A stretch of 64,000 nt of DNA from Salvelinus alpinus. Its lineage: Eukaryota > Chordata > Actinopteri > Salmoniformes > Salmonidae. The stretch lies in assembly GCF_045679555.1 (NCBI RefSeq), contig NC_092093.1:62698365-62762364 (forward strand), in the 5' to 3' direction. Position 1 is the first letter of the stretch. Each line of letters starts with the position of its first letter. Positions 34,199-46,629 of the stretch are shown here, one piece after another. Both the position numbers and the translations under genes were made by a program. The notes beneath the pieces were generated by a model. The model did not search any database and had not been told where the DNA came from. It saw nothing but the letters and a program-made list of their open reading frames with translations.

Positions 34199-36629
34199 AT
34201 AAGACGCTTCACGGCCAACTCTTCCTACCTGAGATGAAGTCGATGTTACCCAGAGCCCTGCCCTCTCTCCAGGAGTTAACGGTGTAGTGATCCATCGCCT
34301 CATATCCACGCTCCACCTTATCCAGGTGGGAGGTGCTCGACGCCTCCCCAATCCTGACACACACGGAGAGTCAGGCTTCCCTTATTCTGTGTGGTCTCTA
34401 TAGATCTGTAAATAATGTGGTACATGAAACACACTTTGTTTGATCAAGAATTAGTGTTAGGCAGCAAATGTACTCACTTTTTAATGAGGTCTTTTGCAGT
34501 GTGAAACTTAAATCAGGATTCAAGCCTGAATGTTGAGGAAGTGTGTTTGTGTCAGTCACCTGTAAGAAGACGGCCATCTCTGGTTCCTCCATGGTCTGTA
34601 TGCCTGTCTCTACGGTCCTACAGCTCCGCTCCAGGTGCTCTCTGTACTTCTTAAACCACGGATGTAGTTAAGCTTCTCTTCCTGCTCGGCCTCCAACTTC
34701 AAACTTAAGTCCCTCTTCCTCTCCTCCAAGATGGCGTACAGATGGTCCAACTTCTCACACACCTGGGACTTCTGCCTCCTGCCGTTCTCCTGTACACAGG
34801 CAACCACACACACATGGACAGACAGATGGACACACGCAAGTGTTTTCTCCAGTTCCGTGCCTGGTGGACACGACCCAGTTCTGAACACGACCCAGCTCTA
34901 CATGGCAATCCTGGGTAACACCACCACGAGTGACACAGAGGGGACTGGAGCCGCTCCAGCTTCCTCCCCAGTACAGCTACTAGCTAGCTCATCAACTCCA
35001 GTGTGTGTGTGTGTGTGTGTGTTGTGCGTGTGCACATCAGGGGTGTCCACTCTCTCCCCATCAGTTCTCCTCCTGGTTTCTCAGTGTGAGCGAGTGGGAA
35101 GGCAGTAACATTTATGTGTGTTTCTTGGTATGTGTGAGGGAGGAGAAGGAATCTCTGGAAATGTATGTGTTTATTCGTGTGAGGCAGTACAACACAGGCA
35201 GTAGAACACCTAGTCATTTTTCTAAGTGTATGTGTGTATTTGGGGAATGGGGTGGGGGGGCTGATTACAGTAACATTTCAGTTGTCTGGCTGTGTGAGAG
35301 ACACACAGACAGACAGAGACAGAAAGACAGGTGCTGCCACACTGGGCCAGTCACCTCTATGGTCTGGCAGGTCTCCTTTAACTGACTGATGATGCCCTGG
35401 ATCCTGTCGTTGTTCCCCATCATCATCGCTATCCCGTCAGTCAACTCCGTCTGTGGCCGCCGCAGCACATGCACCAGCACACACAACCACACACACACAC
35501 ACACACACACACAACCACACAAAACCACAGGAACGAGAAGCCAAGAAGCATCAGTCACTGAGTGAGTTGCAATGCACTGACATATACACAGGAGGCAACT
35601 TTCCCATTTCACCTACTGTACTGTAAATGTCTTGAAGAAGATGTTTTCCTACATCAGCCAGTCCTCACCTTCTGTGTCTGGTACATGCTTTTGAGCGGCG
35701 CCACCTCACAGTCCTGGTGGGCTCCAAACACCTTGCACATGGAGCAGGTGGGCACGCTGTGGGTCACACAGTAGATGTTGACCTCCTCCTCGTGCTCTTG
35801 GCACATGGCCTGCTCCTCCGTTCCTCTCTGGGGCCGCTGGCCTAGGGCTGCTGGAGGGGGAAGGAGACATGCTGAGACTCACAACACTAGGGGTGCATCT
35901 TACTGTAATAGTATAGTGGCTTCCTCTCCTGATCAGTTGAGGTTAGATTCAGGCTGCCTGCCCATGGTAACTGAACACCCCACCATGCAGTCAGAAGGTC
36001 ATCATAGGTAACATCATATCCTGAGCCATGAGCATCTGTACAGACCATATCTAAATGGAGTGTTGTGTGTGTCGTACACTTCCTCCAAATACACACCACA
36101 CACACACCACAGACCACACACACACCACACCCCACACACACACCAAGTCCGTTGGAAGTATATCATTGTGTGACTGACTTGTACCGGAAACCTCTTGCCA
36201 ACTGAATCACCCCTCTGACTCACTGTGGGGCTATGGGTTCATATGGGCACCAGTGCTGAGTGACAGACACAATGCCTCCATCTCCCAACACAACACAAGG
36301 AGACACACAACATGACCCTCTTCTACTCCTCTCTCTCCCTTTTTCTGTTGCCCTAGAGGGTCCCTACTCCACTTCTATCTACAGTATACACACGCGCTCT
36401 CTTTCCGACTAGCAAGCACTCAAAAACACACAGTAAGTATCCCTCTTCTTCTCTCTTTTGTTCTCTCTGTCGAGCTAGTGAGTGTCCTCAAACACACAGA
36501 GCACCCCTCCATTCCATCCCTCTCTCTCTCTCTGTGTCAAGCGGAAGAGAGTTTTGTCTCAGAAATAAAGTCCGAAGCACTAAGCGTGATGTTGGATACA
36601 GGACAGTAGAGAGCTAGATTACATTGCCT

Positions 36630-36790
36630 CTGGGCTCCTATTCTTAAAAGCATGTAATCAGTTACATATAATCTGATTACAAAAAACTGTAACTGTAATC
36701 GGTTACGTTACCAGCAAAAATATTGTAATCCGATTACAGATTATTTTGGAAAACTAGATGACTACTTATTGGATTACATTTCAATTCAGA
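36630..36790. repeat. dispersed repeat with GTAATC/GATTAC motifs
   Basis: Rich in alternating TGTAATC and GATTACA words (e.g. ATCTGATTACAAAAAACTGT), typical of a common salmonid dispersed element. It probably continues toward 37190 beyond the CA tract. I cannot name it. Confidence 0.5.
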
Positions 36791-36846
36791 AGGATGTTTG
36801 TGGGAAAAAATACACAGTAAGGCATTAGTCACACTTCTTCCAAATA

Positions 36847-36855
36847 CACACCACA

Positions 36856-36913
<58 letters not shown>
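36847..36913 (+). repeat. (CA)n microsatellite
   Basis: About 33 CA units within a trim55 intron. Confidence 0.95.
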
Positions 36914-36918
<5 letters not shown>

Positions 36919-37404
36919 TTATGACACCATTCGGTTTAAGGTGCAAGTTTAAGTTTGTTCCACCTGAGCGAGTCTGACCACAAGTCAGTGACCACTATGA
37001 TGACACAACAAATGCATTTGATGGAACCTTTTTGTCTTCTTCTAATGCCTTCTTTGGCTTCTTCTAAATGGAAAGTAATGAGATAACATAACTAAATGTG
37101 GATAATCCAAAAGTTCTGTTACTGCTAAAAAATTCAGACAGGTTAACTAGTAACTAACGGATGACATTTAGAATGTAACCTACCCAACCCTGCTTAAAAG
37201 CAACGTGTTCATCTCATGCATTCTTATTACTCCAAACCCCCACCGCAAAGCAGTGAGAAGACTACACTCTCACTACAAAAACACTGACACTTATTTTACC
37301 CGGAGTTAAATATAAACAGTAATCCTTCATGTAAATGCAATGTTTGTGAACTACATACTTCCTTGACTGTATTTAGCGCTAGCTGTTGTCACCGCTGTTT
37401 CTTC

Positions 37405-37560
37405 TGGAGGGAGTAATTTAGCAGACACTACAGAGCAATTAGGGTTAAGTGCCTTGCTCAAGGGCACATTGACAGATTTTTCACCTAGTCGGCTGGGGAA
37501 AGCAGAAACCGTTCAGTTACTGGTCCAACGCTCTTAACCGCTAGGCTACCTGCTGCCTGG
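37405..37560 (-). repeat. tRNA-derived SINE, reverse orientation
   Basis: Contains GTGCCTTGCTCAAGGGCACA and ends CTTAACCGCTAGGCTACCTG, the reversed tRNA-like head of a widespread salmonid SINE. Intronic to the trim55 remnant. Confidence 0.75.
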
Positions 37561-38744
37561 TTAAAAACATCACCTGTATCTCATTATTTGTTTATCAACT
37601 CTAGTTTAGAAACTACTACTAGCCACGTTCACCAGCCACCATGTGTTTTTATAAGGCAGCCTGGAGGTCTGGTAAACAAGGTGAGAAAAGTAGTCAATAT
37701 TGAAGAAAACATTCAGTATGAGTGGCACCAGGACTTTTTTCCCTGAGAACAGTTTTAACACGTTTTACGTGTAGGTTGTATGAGTTTTTAATATTTCTAT
37801 CAGAAGAGAAAATGTCACATTGCTATCATTATGAGTATCTCACTGTTCAATGCCCTAACTGACCTACTTCTAGAATTCCCTGTTCAATGCCCTAACTGAA
37901 CACCTTTTAGAATTCACTGTTCTGTCTTCTTGTAGGAAATTCAGTGACATATTGGAAGTAGTTTAAAGCCTGGTAATGGAATAAAGGAAGCTAAGGAAAT
38001 TACACATAGAAATGGATTTTGGCCGAAAGTCACAAAATTGAGTAACTGGATGTCTGTGCTTTCAGTCTGTGGTATAGTAGGATCCTGCAAATTGGACCAC
38101 TTATGGTAGTGATGATGGTGGTGGTGGTGTCTATCTGAGACGGTGGTTACTTTCTTTAATAATTACGTTTTTAAATGATTACTGTAATACGAACTGTACC
38201 GTACCTGTAACAAGCTACCGAGTACATGGAGCAAATAGTTTCCCCCCAGTTTTTTCATCTGTTCATGCACCTTGGTTGGAAAGCAAAGTCCAGGTACCGG
38301 AAGTATTATTTTTCCTTTGGACTCCTATAGTGTACGACTCTTTCACCTGGTGGACTCCTGTTTGAACATGTCGATGATGTTGTCCACCAGCAGGTTCCTC
38401 TGGAGCCCGTAGACCGTGTGGTGGTCCAGGACCACCTCGTGCCTGTAGGACCGGCACCGGAAACGGCCACCGGAGGTCACTGACCCCCCTCTGGTTGGGA
38501 GGTATGGGTTGGAGGCCTAGACAGGATAGAACAGACGGAGGCATAATACAATGTAGACCAAATGTAACACCTATTATTGCTTATGGGTACTATTTCATGT
38601 GAAAACTGCAGTCACATTTGAGGCTACACAAAATTACATGGATGTACAAAGCTGAGATTGAACACTGGAATGGCTCGTGGCAACAAGATAATACAAAGCA
38701 TAAAATGAGAACAATACAGAGGATCTGCGGTAGGCTACAGTACA

Positions 38745-38960
38745 TACAGATGTGGGATCTTAATTTGACCCTGCAGCAACAGGAAATGTGAATTATTGTG
38801 TAGGTGTTGATACATTTCTGGTAAAGGCAAATCAAGTCTGAAAATTTTAAGTGGAAATTACAAAATGTAAACGCCTTTAAACATTGAATACACTGCATTT
38901 CTTGCTGTGCAGGAAATTCCCTGCAACAAAAGGGTGATCAAATAAGATCTTACACCTGTA
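38745..38960. mobile_element. MITE with TACAGATGT ends
   Basis: Starts TACAGATGTGGGATCTTAAT and ends GATCTTACACCTGTA. The ends are imperfect inverted repeats, with GGGTGATCAAATAAGATC near the right end. This is a frequent salmonid non-autonomous DNA element. It lies between the two RING-coding exons of the trim55 remnant. Confidence 0.75.
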
Positions 38961-39689
38961 GCCTCAGTGCCTAGACAAGAACCAAACAAAAACAACATCC
39001 CCCAATACACAGTCAAACTCGTTGTTATAGATATAGAGAAACAAATAATAGTCTATGGATAATGCGTAGACACAGTTTAATCTATAGTTCTATCACATAC
39101 TAGCCTTCTCTAAAATACTTTCCAATACTCCAATGTAATTGCAGGCCTACTTTACCTTAAAGATATCATTGGCACACTTTGTACAGAGGTTGTGTTGCCA
39201 CGGTAAAATGCCCACTGTTTTGGTAAATGTTTCCAGGCAGATGGAACAAATCAGCTGCTTCTCCAAGTTATCTTTGACGTTTCTCTTCTGATGCACCCAC
39301 TCCGTTAAGACGTTAAAATAGTGTCAAAAGCGTCAAATGAATAATAGGCAATGGTTAATCCTGCATCATAACATCCCAAGCCGTTTATTTCGGAGTGAAG
39401 TTGAAAGAAGGGCCACAGTAATAGCACTGGTTCAAGCTGTTCCTCATACAGAGTTTCACGTGGCCCCCAATCTGGCAGCTCGAGCGAGTGTCAGGGCTGT
39501 TTTTAGAAAGTGTCACGTCAAAGGTTCCTATGTTTACTTGCCCATATATGAAACTGATACTAATTAGTGCATGAGCAGCTGATGTTTCCTTGCAGTAGGA
39601 CTATAGTCTACAAGCTGACCCTATTTAATGTAAAGCTGTACACATGTCATGAAACTGTTAGCCTATATGCAAATATCAATGTATAATGT

Positions 39690-39964
39690 GTTTGGGGCCC
39701 TAACCTAGTAAACGTAAATCTGGGACACTCCAATTAGTATGTTACATTTCGTATGGTATGTATTAATTTGTGGATGTCCATCATCCATTTCGTTTGATAT
39801 CTTATGAATTACAATTCATATGATACAGTATGTTACGAATTGCAATAAGTACAATATTTTACGAATTCCAATTTGTTGTTGCTAACTTTAGCTAGGTGGC
39901 TAACGCTAAAGTTAGCTAGGTGGCTTCCGTTAGCTAGGCTAAGGTTAGGGGTTAAGGTTAGGGC
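39690..39964. repeat. dispersed repeat, left part (TTACGAATT type)
   Basis: Contains repeated TTACGAATT and GTTAGCTAGG words and a GGTTAGGGTTAAGG stretch. It resumes after the inserted element at 40892 and runs to about 41150. Confidence 0.6.
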
Positions 39965-40891
39965 CAGTGCTTAAATTGTAAAATGTGGAGACACATATTG
40001 TACAATATGAGGAGGAAATTATAGTCCTAAAAAAGCTTTCACTGACTCAAACAATGAAGCACAGCTCACTCGCTGGCGAACAATGTTTGCTCAATAGACC
40101 TATCGGGAAGTTGATCAAATATTTTGGTAGTCAACAGTCATATTACAGTCTTCTCTTTTAAGCAGCAGCCATTTACCTTCCAGTCTGTGTTTTCCCGCCA
40201 TTCTATTTGAAATATTGCCAAAGGCTTGTTCTGGCTGCATGCTGTTCACTGACAGATCTGCCACATGTTCTATATGCCTTGTGTTTGGGTTACATAAACA
40301 CAATCCACAGGTAGGCTATTTTAAAAAAAGAAGCTATTGGTCATCTGTGGTTAAATTACAGGCCTACTCCTGGTTTAGTATTCTGAATAATTGTATTTCT
40401 TTCTGAACTGACAGCAGTAATTCTATTACTTTGGCAAATGTATTTAAATGAATCAGGGGTGCTGCAGCTCTCCGAGCCCCCTTCCCACGGCTATGATTCT
40501 ATAAGGAAATAAATGATCAAGTGCAACGCCGGAGAGATGACAGTTGCAGGCTCATGTCTAGCAGAGAGAGGGAGCGAGATCATAGAAAGTGAATCTCAGT
40601 CTAGTTCTGAGAGAGATACAGGAGTGCTTCTCTCTCTCACCACAGCAATGGCCATGCATTGGTCTCAAACATAGGCTATAATGTTGAGCAAATCATAATC
40701 CCGGGCAGGCCCAAACACAAATGAATTCTTTGAATATCATGCGCGGGCTGAAAATCAGCGTTTTAATATAACTTTTTTTTTAAGGGGCAGGAGAATTAAT
40801 GGGAATGCAACTTGAATGAACTCTGATTGCTTTTATTCAAATTTTTACATTGCAAACACGGCCGGATCCTGCTCCGGCAAATTAAGCACTG
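39965..40891. mobile_element. non-autonomous hAT-like element
   Basis: Ends are inverted: CAGTGCTTAAATTG on the left and CAAATTAAGCACTG on the right. Eight bases flank each side, GTTAGGGC and GTTAGGGT, a one-mismatch target duplication of the length hAT elements make. No transposase frame is visible in the 927 bases. It is inserted in an older dispersed repeat. Confidence 0.8.
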
Positions 40892-41689
40892 GTTAGGGTT
40901 AAGGTTAGGAGTTGGGTTAAAGGGTTAAGGCTAGGGACAGGATTAGCTTAAGTAGTTGCAAAGTTGCCCAAAATTCAAACATACAACCTTTGGTTTGCTT
41001 GATGTTGGTGTTATACACTTACCCACCCACCTTACTTTTGACTCAAGTAACCTTCTCTCTTATGCAATCATAACCAACAAAACATATCATACTATTTTGA
41101 GTATCTCGGATTTACATTTACTATGTTACGTCTAGTCTATGAAACCAGGCTGGTTGTTCTGGGGCAAAACATGCTATGGTAGGATAGACATATTGGGCTG
41201 ATAATACAAATGATGTATTGATAAGAAACAGGTACTGGTGGGCATGTCTGTGTTATTATTGGAATAGATGGATGGATGGATAGAGGTTACTTGATGTACT
41301 ATGGCATTTTAAAATAATGTGTACCTTTATTAAAATGTATCCGATTATGTGATCAGAATCATGAACAGTATCTCGTACAAAAAGTAATATCTCGCGCTGG
41401 AAATACCGCAGGTGCAGATCTATAAGAGGCACATTCACGTCTCAAATACATTCTAATCGTTGAGATACATTATAGCCACGCATCTACCCAGCATATTTCC
41501 TAAGCATAAGAACCAACCTGTGTGCGGCAGAAGGCCAGTTGTGTAAAGCCCGTCACATGATTTTGAGTTTTTTGAGACATCGATCGATCCCACCCAGGAA
41601 CACATGATTATTTACAGTAGTTTTTACACTGTACTTAAAACATTAATCGTATGACAACAAAGTTTACTCTGTTTATTAAAATAAACTGC

Positions 41690-41785
41690 ATTGTTGGTTA
41701 AGGGCTTGTAAGTAAGCATCTCACCGTAAGGTCTACACCAGTGGAATTTGGCGCATGTGACAAATACAATTGAATTTGATAAACA
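41690..41785 (+). mobile_element. LINE 3' tail fragment
   Basis: GTAAGCATCTCACCGTAAGG then GTCTACACCAGTGGAATTTG and an ATTGAATTTG end match the 3' end of the LINE at 20963-24418 (compare 24338-24412). It is severely 5' truncated. Confidence 0.75.
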
Positions 41786-41950
41786 TAAGAGAGTTTATTC
41801 CCTTAGAACTTGGTACACTGTACTTAAAACAATAATGACAATGACAACAATAATAATAATAATATTGACAACAATAATTACAAGTTTTAATAAAGTTTTT
41901 TTGTCTTCCATTCTTTATTATAATAATGTTTATTCCCTCAGACAAAATAC

Positions 41951-42357
41951 GTTTTACAGGAGAGGGGACCCACTGTGATGAACTAGTTCTACAGGAGAGG
42001 AAGGAACCCACTGTTATTAACTAGTTTTACAGGAGAGGAAGGGACCCAGTGTGATTAACTAGTTTTACAGGAGAGGAAGGGACCCAGTGTGATTAACTAG
42101 TTTTACAGGAGAGGAAGGGATCCAGTGATATTGACTAGTTTTACAGGAGAGGAAGGGATCCAGTGATATTGACTAGTTTTACAGGAGAGGAAGGGACCCA
42201 CTGTTATTAACTAGTTTTACAGGAGAGGAAGGGACCCACTGTGATTAACTCGTTTTACAGGAGAGGAGGGGAACCACTGTGATAAACTCATTTTACAGGA
42301 GAGGAAGGGACCCACTGCGATTAAAGGGACCCACTGCGATTAACTAGTTTTACCGTT
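41951..42357 (+). repeat. 38-bp minisatellite
   Basis: About ten units containing ACTAGTTTTACAGGAGAGGA and AGGGACCCACTGTGATTA with a regular 38-base spacing (ACAGG at 41991, 42029, 42067, 42105 and on). Confidence 0.95.
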
Positions 42358-43545
42358 TTTCAAGCAAGATGACGTCACAGATTCCCATCAGACCAACACC
42401 TTGAATGCCTAACAAGTTATCTAAAAAACACTGTTTTGTTAAAAATCTATTTTTTACGCTTTAGTGCGTGTACTTTACTCTGTTTATAGTTGGGATATCG
42501 CTGGAGGACATTTTGTATTTGAAGGACTTTGCATTTGCCATTTCTGTCGAATGCATTCAGTTGTACAATTGACTAGGTAACTCCCTTTCCTTTCCCTTTA
42601 ATGCAAATAAAGACAATATAAAAAAAACAAGAGAAGATTGCTTTACGTTGAGGTTTAATAGAATGAAATCAAAGGAATATTTATGAGTGTTAGAGCACAA
42701 TGGAAAGGCATGTATCTTACTCATAAAGACAACTCTAAAGCAGCTCATAGAGAAGATTACTCTGAGGTTTACTTGAATGAAATCAAAGCCATAGTTATGA
42801 TAGTGTTGGAGGACAACTCTTCATACAACAAACGTATTCACACACTAACTATAGCAATTAGTTTATGATACAAGACATATTCACCGCGATTAGAATAAAT
42901 GGTTGGCCTTTGTGCAACATTTACACAAAATAGTAATGGACAATAATATATACAGTGATATCCAGCAATGTATGTACAGTAATGTAAAAGAATGGACAGT
43001 ACCTGTGAAATAAATACAAATCAAACGAGTCCAAACCACTTCCATTAATGGAAATAGATTTTCAGCTCCTATTTATTTCTGTGTGTGTGTGTGTGTCTGT
43101 AGAGTCATTCCCCCTTCTTCACCATCCATCTCCACCTTTCAGTCACATAAAAGGCAGTAGATATTTTCCTGCCACTCAAGGCAAGCCGGTATGTGTGTGA
43201 GGGCTGATGGGGCCTTGTTTCAGCGGCTGGTGGCTGCACAGATGTGTACAGGTGGCTTTACAGATGTGTACAGGTGGCTGTACAACCTGTACCGACGGCC
43301 GGAGGGATGCTGCTCTAAGGATTTTTTATTTTCTCAGTTCGCCCATTCCTCACTCCTTCCTCTGCATCGAGGCCTCCAGCTCCCATTGAAAGAAGGCAGC
43401 CGCAGCAAAATCCTCAAATGGTATCCTTGAATTGGTGAGGTTTTCTGCTGTGGAAGTGCAGGTGGAAGGGGATGTGGCAGTACGTTACTCTCTGCAATAA
43501 CATAATGTCACAGCTGTGCGTCTCTAGAGATTCTCTGGGCTGGTG
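42358..43545. other. no gene or recognised repeat
   Basis: Intergenic. A consensus CRE octamer TGACGTCA occurs at about 42370 without a nearby start site. A short GT tract lies at 43081-43097. Confidence 0.4.
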
Positions 43546-43750
43546 TTAAGAGCACAGCAGATCCACCCACTTCAGGGTCTCTTCCTCCCTGTGGTGCTTG
43601 ACCAGTAGGACATCACTGGCAGTTCTAATGGGCTCTGTCCATGGGCCGTGGTCCATGATGAAAAGGCAACATCTCTTGATGGGCCCAGTGGAGAAGCTTT
43701 CAAGGGCAGTGGCAGAGGTGGGCTTGGCAGATCTGAAAGAGAGGCACAAT
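43546..43750 (-). other. possible spliced exon, unidentified
   Basis: The minus strand has a good acceptor (CTCTCTTTCAG) just before 43735 and an open frame of about 60 codons that ends in a stop (blocks GPIKRCCLFIMDHGPWTEP and HHREEETLKWVDLL). A second segment at about 43863-43946 lies between CCTACAG and a GGTAATTC donor. I recognise no family. It lies downstream of dnajc5b on the same strand, so it could belong to an undetected 3' part of that gene or to a non-coding transcript. Confidence 0.25.
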
Positions 43751-44449
43751 ATTATTTTTAATGACAAAGCCTTTACTATACACTAACCTAAATCAAGTGT
43801 GTGTGTGTTAGAATGAGTTAGTGCCTGCACACATAATTATGTGTGTGATTTCATTTGAATTACCTGTATCCAGCAGGAACTCTTCAGAGCAATCCTCTTT
43901 TGTTGTGTCAGGAGCTGGTGCCAAAGGGGAGGGGAACAGGACAACCTGTAGGGAGGACCACTGTTAGAGCTGGGCCTGCGCTGCTGGGCCCGGATCGGTC
44001 TCAGCAGAGGAGAGCCAGGTCATGCATGTCATCCCTCTCCTGAAATAGAGGCCCAATTACCTTAAATGAGAATAATCATAAAGCTAAACTATGTGAGTGA
44101 GTGAGCGTGTAATTGAGAGGCGGAGAGTGAACTGTGTGATCATGTCACTGTGCTGTTTCTTTTTTGTTGCATTCAGTCACTTAATGCACAATATGAGCTT
44201 TTCCTGACTGCTCAGTGTACTCGCCATGGCAACCCATGGTGTGTGTGTGTGTGTGTGTTCATATGACACAAAAGCTTGTCAAGCTGACCGAGTCCTTGTA
44301 GTAGGACATTGAAAGATTAGCTTTGGCATCAACTACTAGTGTACAGTAGAAAGGATATAAAACATTCAGATCTGGATTGACATAGGGTTAATCATGTGAA
44401 TTTACAAAACCTCTAGGACTTATTCATCACTCGACTTTAACAACAGATG

Positions 44450-44862
44450 GGGCCTCCCGAGTGGCACAGTGGTCACTAGAGATCCTGGTTCGAGTCCAGG
44501 CTCTGTCGCAGCAGACCGGGAGACACATGGAGCGGTGCACAATTGGCCCAGCATCTTCCGGGTTAGGGGAGTGTTTGGCCGGCAGGGATGTCCTTGCTCT
44601 AGCGACTCCAGTGGTGGGCCTGGCGCTGACACGGTCGCCAGGTGTACGGTGTTTCCTCCAACACATTGGTGTTTCTGGGTTAAGCGGGCATTGTGTCAAG
44701 AAGCAGTGCGGCTTGGTTGGGTCGTTTTTTCAGAGGACGCATGGTTCTTGACCTTTGTCTCTCCCGAGTCCGTACGGGAGTTGCAGCGATGAGACAAGAC
44801 TGTAACTACCAATTGGATACCATGAAATTGGGGGTAAAAAAACATACATTTTTAAAAATGAG
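44450..44862 (+). repeat. tRNA-derived SINE with 14-bp target duplication
   Basis: Starts GGGCCTCCCGAGTGGCACAG and ends in an A-rich tail. TTTAACAACAGATG occurs at 44436-44449 and again at 44863-44876, a clean target duplication. It is a relative of the copy at 3682. Confidence 0.92.
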
Positions 44863-44876
44863 TTTAACAACAGATG

Positions 44877-46620
44877 TAGGTTACATTGCAAGTGTGTACA
44901 CACCTCTCAACCCTTGTGATATACATTAATTGGCACAACCGTTGTTGACAAATGCATTACGTATCTGTTGTTCCACCTGAGTGTAGACTAAGCCTGTTCA
45001 TGTTCCAATTCTTGTCAGTGACTCCAAATCTAAATATCAACTTGAGTGATCTTAATTTTACTCAATTCGAAGTCAGATCTCTGGTCTTTCCTGCTAGGGT
45101 CAAGCGGCTTCTCGTTCGGGAATGGAGGACCTAGGATAATGGAATATTAACATGAAGTATGCATAACTTATAAAGATATATACGGCACCCACAATGGTGG
45201 CAGCTTTTTGTTTGCTGTGTGTTTAAAAACAATAGCACACCATGCTCAATATAATATATGGAAATCATTCTCAATCTAAGTATCATCTGTAAATGAATGA
45301 CACCAGATGTGTCTCATCTGACTTAGAATTGCTGATACTATCTTTGTCTATTTTTTAAAAGAAAATCTGCCACTGAAGCACACACTTCTATCTAGTGAGA
45401 GTGCACAGAATATTTTAGCTTTAATTACCTGGTTGTACCATTGAAGACAACTTTTTCATGGGACACCTGCTGGTATGGATAAAGGCTTGAGTATTTTCAC
45501 TCTTTAAAGCAGGGAAATAGCTAAACAATTGACACCACCACAGCTGCATGAATTGGTGATCTCTCCATATGTTTATCTATCAATTTCTAAGCCCAACTAG
45601 CTAGACAGAAGTTTTCAGGCTGCATTGTTGTCAATCAGTAAAGGTGTAACTTAGCTAGCTACTGTAACGTTACTGTACTAGCCTACTGTAGCCTACAACC
45701 AAGCTAGATAGCTAGCTACAAAGAAAGCAATCAATTTCATCAACAGTCTTTTTAGCTAAATATATGTAGCTAGTGTGATCGCATGCTAAACAACTTAAGA
45801 GATGATTAGAAAGTTCTAAAAGCAAAAGTGACCCCTGTCTTTTTGGGGAGTGCTGCTCTGCTGGCGAACTGGATCTAGACTAGAGAGGCAGCTAAAGTTA
45901 GCTAGCTAGCTAGTTAGCTTTGTGGCTAGCTATCTTGGACATAAATGAGAGAAAACAATTGCAGTTGTGTTGTTCCCAGATGGTGAAATGCCAGATCGTT
46001 CTGTAATAACAAACTTAAACCTCTACGAGATCAGTGTACCCCCCGCGGGACAGTTGAGCTAATGTAGGCTAATGTGATTAGCAAATATCCCAGGACATAT
46101 CTGATATGGGCAGAAAGCTTATATTCTTGTTAATCTAACCGCACTGTCCATTGCAGCTATTACAGTAAAAGAATACCATGCTATTGTTTGAGGAGAGTGC
46201 ACTTCCGAACGTGAAAATGTATTAATAAACCAATTAGGCACATTTGGGCAGTCTTGATACAACATTTTGAACAGATATGCAATGGTTCATTGGATCAGTG
46301 TAAAACTTTGACACATACACTGCTGCCATTTAGTGGACAAAATCTAAATTGCACCTGGGCTGAAATAATACATTATGGCCTTTCTCTTGCATTTTAAGAT
46401 GAAGGTACAAAAGATAATCACATGTTTTTTTCTTTGTATTATCTTTTACCAGATCTAATGTGTTATATTCTCCTACATTCATTTCACATTTCCACAAACT
46501 TCAAAGTGTTTCCTTTCAAATGGTATCAAGAATATGCATATCCTTGCTTCAGGTCCTGAGCTACAGGCTCAGATTTGGGTATGTCATTTTAGACTACATA
46601 AAAAAAAAAAAAAAGGTCTG
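44877..46620. other. no gene; GCTAGCTA-rich segment
   Basis: Includes clustered GCTAGCTAG words at 45590-45930, common in salmonid intergenic DNA. No exon is supported. Confidence 0.45.
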
Positions 46621-46629
46621 ATCCTTATT

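Larger units (their letters stand above)
32841..39290 (-). pseudogene. trim55: trim55 (MuRF2) decayed copy
   Basis: TRIM55 is a muscle RING/B-box/coiled-coil ubiquitin ligase of the sarcomere. Exons visible on the minus strand are: RING first half (about 39278-39156), RING second half (38516-38347), B-box (about 35825-35669), a 96-base exon (35450-35355), coiled coil (34789-34560), a 23-base microexon (34500-34478), COS-box part (34353-34229) and a probable acidic tail (32887-32841, DDEYEEVDGGE then stop). Most splice sites fit. Damage: the third RING ligand Cys is Trp (ILPWQHNLC), the last is Tyr (CRSYRH), and a B-box Cys is His (IYCVTH). The coiled-coil exon is 230 bases where human has 234, giving a frameshift after NYIRGL. 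The microexon acceptor reads AC in place of AG. No initiator Met precedes [10 protein letters not shown]. An intact ohnolog elsewhere would explain tolerated loss. Confidence 0.88.

Noticed and set aside
39337-39567. 77-codon + strand frame just upstream of the trim55 remnant
   Set aside because: No similarity to a known protein. The region is more likely the former trim55 promoter, with a CACGTG E-box and a MEF2-like CTGTTTTTAG, but these are too weak to list as sites.
42369-42376. Perfect CRE octamer TGACGTCA
   Set aside because: It is not near any recognised transcription start. One octamer in tens of kilobases is expected by chance at a modest rate.
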